From Folioceros fuciformis (Eukaryota > Anthocerotophyta > Anthocerotopsida > Anthocerotales): 22,212 nucleotides of DNA. The position numbers were made by a program, and so were the translations under genes. The stretch is from the NCBI GenBank assembly GCA_049999805.1, contig JBNGIO010006396.1, positions 203,296 through 225,507 on the forward strand, given 5' to 3'. The notes beneath the pieces are model-generated. The model saw nothing but the letters and a program-made list of their open reading frames with translations, did not search any database and was not told where the DNA came from. Below, piece by piece: positions 16,125 through 22,212 of the stretch. The first letter of the stretch is position 1, and every line of letters begins with the position of its first letter.

Positions 16125-16730
16125 ATGGAGATGCTGCCGAGCGCGCTGTGGATACCAGTTCTGTTCGCAGCTTTGGGACTCCTTGTAACCGTGGCAGCTG
16201 CCCCGCTACAGGCTGATTTCTGGAACTGCAATCCCAGGCCGGTGTGGGGTAATCCCCTGAACGGCATTCTCCAGCCCAACTGCTGCACGCTGGAGGCGCT
16301 GATGCGCAAGCCCGAGCCGCTGTATAAGACATGGCAGCAGTACTTGGAACAAAGCGGTCTACAAGGCGACCCGATGCCCATCATCCCAATGTTGACAGGA
16401 TCTGGAACGTTTGGATGGTAGGAATGTTAACGTTGCAAGGAGTGGAAGCATGGACCCTCCCATATGAAACAGTCTGACTGACTGGTGTTGTGCATTTTTC
16501 AGGGACTCGAGGGCAGGCGCAACTATGATGACCCCGACTTCCTGGACGCTGCCTTCTACTTCTACGACGAGAATGCGGAGGTTGTGAGGGTCACTGTTGC
16601 CGAGTGTCTCAGTTCTGACCTCCTGAGATACACCTTCCAAGACGTGGAGAACGAGTGGGTGACCTACGACGCATCAGACTATTCAGTCCTTTTCGTTGAC
16701 GACCCATCTCCAGCACGTTCCCAAGCATGA
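16125..16730 (+). pseudogene. Polyphenol oxidase copy 2, copper centre deleted
   Basis: Exon 1 is intact from ATG 16125 through the leader and DFWNCNPRPVWGNPLNGIL to YLEQSGL (about 16360). The sequence then jumps to the end of exon 2 (gacccgatgcccatcatccc... against PPO1 gacccgattttctttgccc...). About 890 bp of PPO1-equivalent sequence is missing: the rest of exon 1, intron 1 and nearly all of exon 2, with both copper sites. The joined frame is wrong and stops at TAG 16419-16421. Intron 2 and exon 3 (16503-16730, DWL domain) are kept and nearly identical to PPO1, with only a few changes such as E to D and I to V. It is a recent pseudogene that cannot bind copper. A secreted 98-aa peptide from exon 1 is conceivable but unsupported. 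Confidence 0.88.
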
Positions 16731-17236
16731 TGACTGGGTCACCATGCTTGAATGGATGGATTCGAATCCTTTACGTTTAACAGCCCATGCACACAACGTT
16801 CCCGACCGCATGAAGGAGTAGCCTACAGACACACTACGACACTTTGAACTTGTATTCCTAATATCCCGTAGTTACTTAACCTGAGTCACCTGAGTGTCAT
16901 AGAGGTCGGGGGCTTTCAGCCGCTTGCTATATCCAGGTCCATCAGGTTGAACTTTTCAAGAGCCTCCTCCAAAACGTTGAGAATCAAGACTCAACAGAAT
17001 TGTCAGATGCCTACCACAAGGTCCTTCCAGCCATGGCTGATGGAAAATTTCAACCTTATGAAGCGTAAGATGACATTAGACAGACAACGCAATCTCTCCC
17101 ACAATACCACACAACTACTGTGGTTGGTTGTCAACTTCATAGCAGCACTTCAGCTGCAGGTCTTGTGGAAGCACTGTAGATCCCAACTTGGGCTGCCTGT
17201 AAGCGACAGACACGCCCAACCGAAGCCATCTGAGCC
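16731..17236 (+). repeat. PPO2 3' flank, copy of 14740-15240
   Basis: Near-identical to the PPO1 3' flank, with a handful of substitutions and a loss of about 5 bp near 17073 (gatgacatgacatt reduced to gatgacatt). It defines the right edge of the PPO tandem unit. Confidence 0.85.
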
Positions 17237-17796
17237 CAGTCCGGGCCGTCCCTCTCTGGTTTTCCTGATTCTCATAGCGCATAAGCTGCACACGTCTGAC
17301 CAGGTCTTTAATCTCCTTGTTGTCCTTATCGCCTGGTCCGAGTTCGTCAGGAGTGTCTTCAGCTCTTCGTCCTCCACACTGGGCTCCCGGCCTACTGTCA
17401 GGTGCTTTCATACTGCTGTTCGGCCCCCCCGAAGTGTCACGAGCTGAATGCCTTCTGCAGAGCCCGCTGGTTTGGGAGACGTCGGAGGTGGTGGGGACTG
17501 ATGAGCGCCTGGGGGTGCTGACTGCTCCAGGGCTTGAAGCACACTCCCCAGCTGCCTCCCCCGGAGGGTCGGACCTAGCCCTCTCCCAACTGGGTGTCGT
17601 CGATGAGCGTGGACGCTTGGATCATCAATCCAGTCTCAAACATTTGCATGCAACAGCAGCAACTTGACGACACTGCGGAATCACGGTGAGCAACGGGTTC
17701 TTACAACAAGAGGCAACAATTTTTAATGGGTCGCGAATTCGCGGACACCCCTACAGTCAGGTAACAGCTACATCGCAGATTTGCCAGCGAAACCAT
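17237..17796. other. GC-rich spacer between PPO2 and PPO3, origin unknown
   Basis: Not shared with the PPO1 flank. On the minus strand some stretches look weakly protein-like (proline-rich near 17500-17430, then charged EDEELKTLL near 17375), but stops and frame changes interrupt them. It could be an inserted fragment of another gene. I cannot name it. Confidence 0.35.
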
Positions 17797-17925
17797 TTGC
17801 CCCGTTACAGGCGGATTTCTGGAACTGCAATCCCAGGCCGGTGTGGGGTAATCCCCGGAACGGCATTCTCATTCCCAACTGCTGCACGCTGGAGGCGCTG
17901 ATGCGCAAGCCCGAGCCGCTGCGGA
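17797..17925 (+). pseudogene. Polyphenol oxidase exon-1 fragment, copy 3
   Basis: Reads PLQADFWNCNPRPVWG...NGILIPNCCTLEALMRKPEPL, i.e. mature residues of about 27-66 of PPO1, with one change (P-L-N to P-R-N). There is no leader or start, and no copper site. It ends at the Leu codon, where the PPO-upstream element begins (ccgctgcggagcctaac), so the usual order of leader then coding is reversed. NGILIP matches PPO1, but RKPEP matches PPO2, suggesting a mixed origin or an independent copy. Confidence 0.88.
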
Positions 17926-18060
17926 GCCTAACTTTGAGGTGTAGGGATTAATTGCCTTTTCTGGAACTGATCCAAGGGCAAGGAGAGGACAGGCGTCAAG
18001 GGCGTGGAATGACAAGCTTGCAGCCATTACCGTTCATGATAATGACAGTTCATCTTGTAG
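17919..18060 (+). repeat. Further copy of the PPO-upstream element
   Basis: Matches 15770-15963: gctgcggagcctaactttgag, tagggattaatt, ggcaaggagaggacaggcgtc, tgacaagcttgcagccatt and tgataatgacagttcatct. Here it lies directly upstream of the caspase copy 2 region and could serve as its promoter. Confidence 0.8.
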
Positions 18061-18265
18061 ATGAACTGCACACCGGTTGATGGACTGCTTTCTCGAAAGC
18101 CTGCAGATCTCTTAGATTTCCTCCGACTCGGATCTGCCTCGTTACTTCCACGTCTGGCCAGCTGCAGGAAGGCCTGAAGCCAGTCTACGCAGTGCACAAG
18201 AGGATTCCATTAACTTCTTAAGTTGCGGTGAGGTTGAAAATGTTTTGAAGGCGTGGCGCACAAGA
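18061..18265 (+). other. Possible 5' exon or leader of caspase copy 2
   Basis: An ATG at 18061 opens about 39 codons (MNCTPVDGLLSRKPADLLDFL...). The caspase frame itself is open from about 18116, just after a TAG. A splice acceptor-like ...ctcttag at about 18115 would fit a spliced start, but I see no firm donor. Any prodomain similarity (DED or CARD) is not established. Confidence 0.3.
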
Positions 18266-19194
18266 ATGCAGTCCGATGCAAGGAGTGGCCCTTCAGCTGC
18301 GAAAAGGCACTCACAGGGAGCGACTCAAATGGATTCAATGCAGGAATCAGCATACCCCAACGAAAGGGTGAAAGCAGTTGAGCGGAGAGGTCTAGCAATG
18401 GTTATAAATATGGAAGAAGACAGACCTAGAGGAGCGGTAGACAGAGAGCGACTTCAAGCTCTGCTCGAGACCTTGAAGTTTGATACAGACATCGTGGTGA
18501 ACCATCCACCTAAGGAAGTGAAATCAAGGTTGGAAAAAATTCTCAGGGTCCAATACCTAGCAGAGGACAACTGCTTTCTGTTTTGCATCAACGCCCATGG
18601 TGGGACTGATGAAAACGGAAGGCAGTACGTTCGCTTAGGTGTAAAAGACAAGGCCGGGAAGATGTTGAAGATGATATTTTGAAGCCCATCGCTGAATGCA
18701 AGCTTTTGGCAAACAAGCCCAAAGGTTATTCTCATAAATGCTTGTCGAGGCAATGGCAATCTTGTCAGAGGCATGAAAGCGCAGGAGTCAGCACTGCCAA
18801 CCCTGCCACTACCAGCAAAGCCAAGGTGTCAGAGGTTGAGGGAAGCCAGGTTGTCGGCAAGAGACTTCGACCCCTTTATTCTGTGAAAGACTGCCTCACA
18901 GTTTTCTCCACCAGTCCTGGAGATGAGTCTTTGAGAGATGTGGAGGAAGGCACAAACTTCATCATAGCTTTGATGGAAGCCATCGTGGAGGGCTCTGAAA
19001 CAGAAGATGTCTTGAGCATTCTGACAAGACTGATTGGCAAGGTCACGGGCAAGGAGGTCCAACACAGGACCAAAGACGGGTGCTATGAGAAGAAATATCA
19101 GTGTCCTGAGTTGCGCATGCGCAGCACACTTACCAGAAAGTTATACCGGTCTCAACCACCCCAGACTCCTGTCATGCCTGGCTTGAGTGAGTAG
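18266..19194 (+). pseudogene. Metazoan-type caspase (peptidase C14A), copy 2, near complete but frameshifted
   Basis: The first frame (ATG 18266, stop 18680-18682) gives the N-terminal p20: RRGLAMVINM at 40-49, basic RPRG at 53-56 where caspases have an S1-pocket Arg, RERLQALLETLKF, then DNCFLFCINAHGG with the catalytic His at 111. The remaining landmarks follow in other frames: VEDDILKPIAECKLLANKPK, the NACRG codons at 18737-18751, then p10 with STSPGDESLRD, FIIALMEAI, SILTRLIGKV and a tail EKKYQCP...STLTRKLY like the caspase K-K-x-I-P-C...L-T-K-E-L-Y. Against copy 1 there are three small indels: a 4-bp loss near 18663, 1 bp gained near 18725 and 1 bp lost near 18790. The Cys region is therefore out of frame with the p10 part, and the His and Cys parts are separated by a shifted segment. 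It is a pseudogene unless these are sequencing errors. Plant metacaspases have H-S-G-H-G and D-C/S-C-H-S-G motifs; neither is here. Confidence 0.82.
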
Positions 19195-20098
19195 CATGTG
19201 GCCAGGGCCTGTGATGCCTTCAATCAAGTGTCCGGTATGGTCCTCAGCTACATACTGTTGGTGTATCACATACTGCTTTTGATGGATCTTGTCGCTTCTC
19301 CCTTGCCCGGCATTCTTTCCTGCTGGGCAAGAGAGACCTTTCACAGCGTCCTGATGGGGATTAACAGATGATGCGCCATGGACCCTATGAATAGGGAAGA
19401 ACGTGCGCGCTTGTACAGACACAATTGCGGCTCTTGGTTTTCACAGGCAAGTGATCCAGATTTTTGGCCTTGTGGCTTTCACATCACTTGCACACTGTCA
19501 GGATGTATCTTTCATCTTCCCGACCAGCCGAAGCTTGGTCTCTCAGTGAAATCGCGTGTGGAGCCTCTGCCTTCAAGTCACTGTGACACCAGCGAAGAAC
19601 GAGGGGTAGCTCACTACTTAAGTTTACTGGATTACTTTTGCCAGCGTCCCTACTGCAGCACATGCACAGGCATGGCTTTGAATCATCCAATGTAGGACTA
19701 CACCTGCGCCATGTGTGCCTCCCTCCCTGTGGGCGTGAGAGAAGTATCACGCAGATGAGAAACAATGAGCGGCTACAGGAGAATGGCAGCAGGACATGCA
19801 GAAGCTTCGCCATTCTTCACCATCTGTTCCCTGCTCGGTTTGCCAATCTTTGTTCCTATCATGGCTAGTCATCTCACAATCCAGTTTCTACAGCCTTACG
19901 ATAACAAGCACAGTCTGAGCGCACTTGCCTGGCCTTTGGCTTTCAATCTGGCTTGCATCTTGCATGTCTAAACTTCCAGTCCCAACAGCCAGGCAAGAAG
20001 AGCTTCGAGCCATGGCTCGCCGGTAGGTTGCGGGGAACTGGGCCAGCATGCTGCATCCACCCGCACCTCACGAAAGCTTCAATTACAATATTTGCTAT
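19195..20098. repeat. 3' part of segmental duplication shared with 10999-11928
   Basis: Collinear with the flank of caspase copy 1 until about 20098 (caattacaatatttgc against caagtacagtatttgc). Beyond it, copy 1 runs into LRR sequence and copy 2 into minisatellite. Plus-strand frames differ between copies, so no gene is called. Confidence 0.85.
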
Positions 20099-20105
20099 GG
20101 AGCGT

Positions 20106-20215
20106 GCCTGTGAGCCTTTTGAGAAATTGTTGCATGTGAGTGCTTGCTTCTTGTGCGCCTGCCTGTGAGCCTTTTGAGAAATTGTTGCATGTGAGTGCTT
20201 GCTTCTCGTGTGCCT
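20106..20215. repeat. 55-bp tandem duplication
   Basis: The word gcctgtgagccttttgagaa and what follows (attgttgcatgtgagtgcttgcttct) occur at 20106 and again at 20161, almost unchanged. This is the left end of the minisatellite. Confidence 0.9.
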
Positions 20216-20585
20216 GCCTGTGAGCTTGCCTATGAGCCTAGGGGTGAGGCTGCGAGTAAGATGGCCTTTCAGCTTGGGAGAGAGACTGCCTATGAGCCTG
20301 CGACGGAGCTTGCCTGTGAGCCTACCCGTAGCCTGTGCGTGAGCCTGCCCATGGTCTGTGAGTGAGCTTGCCTATGAGCCTGCGATGGAGCTTGCCTGTG
20401 AGNNNNNNNNNNCTGCGATGGAGCTTGCCTGTGAGCCTACCCTTGGCCTGTGAGTGAGCCGGCTTGTGGCCTGTGAGTGAGGCTGCTTGTGGCCTGTGAG
20501 TGAGGCTGCTTGTGGCCTGTGAGTGAGGCTGCTTGTGGTCTGTGAGTGAGGCTGCTTGTGGCCTGTGAGTGAGCCTGTCTATGAG
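20215..20585. repeat. 23-bp minisatellite (cctgtgagtgaggctgcttgtgg) with a 10-N gap
   Basis: Variants of gcctgtgag and gcttgcctatgag fill 20215-20460. From 20470 the unit cctgtgagtgaggctgcttgtgg repeats with an exact 23-bp period for about five copies. The gap at 20403-20412 falls inside similar units, as expected of an assembly collapse. Confidence 0.9.
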
Positions 20586-20866
20586 CCAACGAAACATAGA
20601 CAATTTCGTAGGTGCCACTAGTGATAGTCGTAGAGACACAAAAGGTATAGTTCCCAAGCTATGCTAGAGGCTGAAATTTCTCCTCAAACTCCTTTTGACT
20701 TTTGCACCTCATAGCTTGACTGAGGTACACGAACCTCATCTCGTACTCAAGCTAGGACTTGCGAAGAACAAAGTACTATAGGCATTTCTTCAAGCAGCCC
20801 CTTCCATTGCCTTTGAATTTTGCATGACACGCCACAAGTGTGCAGCAATAGAAGCTAGGACCTCTT
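20586..20866. other. Intergenic, nothing recognised
   Basis: No ORF of interest, RNA gene or repeat seen between the minisatellite and the LTR. Confidence 0.45.
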
Positions 20867-21592
20867 TGTTGGAATAACGCATACTCTAAGCAACCACATA
20901 AACTATATATGATTTGATTCAGGATTTTGTAACACAGCTAACAAGGACTCTTACTTGGTTAATGCTCTCTTCTCCTTTCTACGCAATAATCAAAAGCTTA
21001 GCACACTTAGTCCCTCCTGCTAGAGATCTCTGCTAGTAAGAACTAAGTATGAAAGAGGGCTTGCGCTCTCTCTAACATTGTAGGATGCTATATGGAATTG
21101 GTGGCCTAACTCAGGCTCCCCGCCTAACTTAGGCTCCCGGCCTTCCTGTACTCTTAAAGCATCGCAATGCGATCATAATCTAACTTTTTCTTCTGCAGGA
21201 AAAAAAATGCAGAGAAATCAAGATCTTCCATAGTATATTTCTATGACAGTGTTGCCCAATTAACTTTTGTCCACCCCACTGCATTCCTAATGCACACTCT
21301 TGTAGATGAAATGCAAAGGAATTAAGATCTTGTATACCCCAAGATCCACCAAGTGGATGGATTTCTTAGTATGGTGCACAAGGTACTATTATTATTAATA
21401 GTATTTAGGCCTACTAGGGCACGGTTCATCCTAGGTCAGGATACCAACGAGCATAAGTGAAACGGTTACAACCATACTGTGTCTCGCTCGTGACGCTTGA
21501 CTCTGCACAAAGGTGCAAACCTTCTACTCTTCAATCTAATGCAAAATCTACCGCCTGAACATCCATCGCTCTCGCCTCTTGCTCCATTCACA
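20867..21592 (+). mobile_element. Copia-like retrotransposon 5' LTR
   Basis: Begins TGTTGGAATAAC, a common plant Copia LTR start, and ends ...CATTCACA immediately before a primer-binding site, giving 726 bp with TG...CA ends. The other LTR is outside the window, so boundaries rest on the terminal dinucleotides and the PBS. It could alternatively be an old, truncated element. Confidence 0.72.
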
Positions 21593-21604
21593 TGGTATTA
21601 GAGC
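21593..21604 (+). promoter_or_regulatory. Primer-binding site for initiator Met tRNA
   Basis: TGGTATTAGAGC differs by one base from TGGTATCAGAGC, the usual plant Copia PBS complementary to the 3' end of tRNA-iMet, and directly abuts the LTR end. Confidence 0.82.
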
Positions 21605-22212
21605 AGGCGAACTGCCTTCCCTAATGAGCAATGCCATGCCCACAGAGATGCCGACGTCTACAAGCAAGGACCAACAGACTGGCAGCAAAATTAGAAATTA
21701 CCAGAATCCAAAGAGAGTAAACATCTCTAAAACAAGCCAATGAGAACCTGTTGTACTACGCCTGGTTCCGCGTATGCTCCCTACTCCTGCTAACCGGAGA
21801 GGAGCTACAATTGCGTGGTTTTCTTGACCCACTTGAATACGATTGGGGATACATCTAAGTATCCTTCCTGTTCATGACATAACAATCCATGATTACAATT
21901 CACACTTCCAAATCACATCGCATCTTTCTGTCTCACACATAAAAGACAAAATTGCAGCACACATATCAAGTATATGTAGACAACACAACCTAATTAGCAT
22001 ACCTTCAGAACAGGAAATCCAGTCAATCCAGCAAGATATCCTTCAAAAACTCACAGCCCTTGATTACAACCCTGCAGAACCAGTCACAACGACAACCAAA
22101 ACATACTAAATCTCTATCACAATGAGACTAGAAATAGAACACATCTTCAGGCACACAATTATTTGCCTGTAGCCACAAATAAAATTGCTCCCAACATGTC
22201 TACCTCCACGAT
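21605..22212 (+). mobile_element. Decayed gag region of the Copia-like element (runs off the window)
   Basis: An ATG at 21624, about 20 bp after the PBS, opens only 39 codons to TGA at 21741-21743. Reading then appears to continue in another frame (NENLLYYAWFRVCSLLLL..., about 21740-21857) and a third (to 22109, with a helical, Gln-rich segment). This is the position of gag. No zinc knuckle, protease, integrase or RT is in view. It is too broken to call a protein. Confidence 0.45.

Noticed and set aside
16360-16500. PPO2 as an alternative, shorter functional gene with a new intron
   Set aside because: The joint lies inside former exon sequence, is out of frame, and has no donor/acceptor pair; the copper sites are simply absent.
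18640-18800. Introns explaining the frame changes in caspase copy 2
   Set aside because: Copy 1 is collinear and open across the same stretch without an intron; the differences are 4-bp and 1-bp indels.
18266-19194. Interpretation as a plant metacaspase
   Set aside because: Neither the H-x-G-H-G nor the D-C-H-S-G type motif is present; INAHGG, NACRG, S-x-R and the p10 tail all follow caspase order.
10424-20098. Animal contamination as source of the caspase sequence
   Set aside because: Two diverged copies are embedded among LRR, PPO and plant-type repeat DNA in one contig, one of them abutting a duplicated PPO leader. Not fully excluded without read mapping.
20322-20657. Minus-strand ORF rich in L-T-H-R-P-Q-A repeats
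   Set aside because: Translation of the 23-bp minisatellite and of the N gap.

Overview
This is nuclear DNA from a land plant, probably a bryophyte (moss or liverwort) or another early-diverging lineage. Signs of this are CCCTAAA-type interstitial telomere repeats, GT-AG introns, ginkbilobin/DUF26 secreted proteins, a plant polyphenol oxidase (PPO) with a secretory leader rather than a plastid transit peptide, a Copia-type LTR, and much degenerate repeat DNA. The species cannot be fixed from the sequence. The window has two assembly gaps (100 N at 1070-1169; 10 N at 20403-20412).

Layout. 1-4250 is an AT-rich tandem duplication carrying two minus-strand DUF26 (Gnk2-like, cysteine-rich secreted) genes, with telomere-motif repeats and a 72-bp minisatellite between them. 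4280-5340 has a stray copy of the element found upstream of the PPO genes and an unrecognised broken minus-strand coding relic. 5700-7100 is repeat-rich, with a 98-bp tandem duplication and a higher-order minisatellite. 7174-9819 is a single-exon 881-aa RNI-type LRR protein made of two 440-aa halves. It is followed by a frameshifted Roc (ROCO) GTPase remnant and then by a caspase fragment, so LRR, Roc and caspase lie in order on one strand. A degenerate LRR fragment follows at about 11930-12280. 12850-14739 holds one apparently intact three-exon PPO. 15780-17236 is a near-identical PPO copy that has lost its whole copper centre. 17797-17925 is a third, tiny PPO fragment. 18061-20098 carries a second, longer caspase copy whose 3' part is a segmental duplicate of 10424-11928. 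20100-20600 is minisatellite. 20867 to the end is the 5' LTR, primer-binding site and decayed gag region of a Copia-like element that runs out of the window.

The main discovery candidate is the caspase pair. It has metazoan-type caspase features: an H-G dyad, NACRG in place of QACRG, an S-x-R motif in p10, a basic R-P-R-G region in p20, and a K-K...L-T-x-K-L-Y tail. These are not plant metacaspase motifs, yet the DNA is woven into a plant genomic context. Each copy is damaged differently: copy 1 keeps the catalytic Cys in frame but lacks the His half, and copy 2 keeps the His half but has the Cys region broken by frameshifts. The neighbouring genes (LRR/Roc, PPO, Gnk2-like) fit a defence or cell-death gene neighbourhood; that link is inference.
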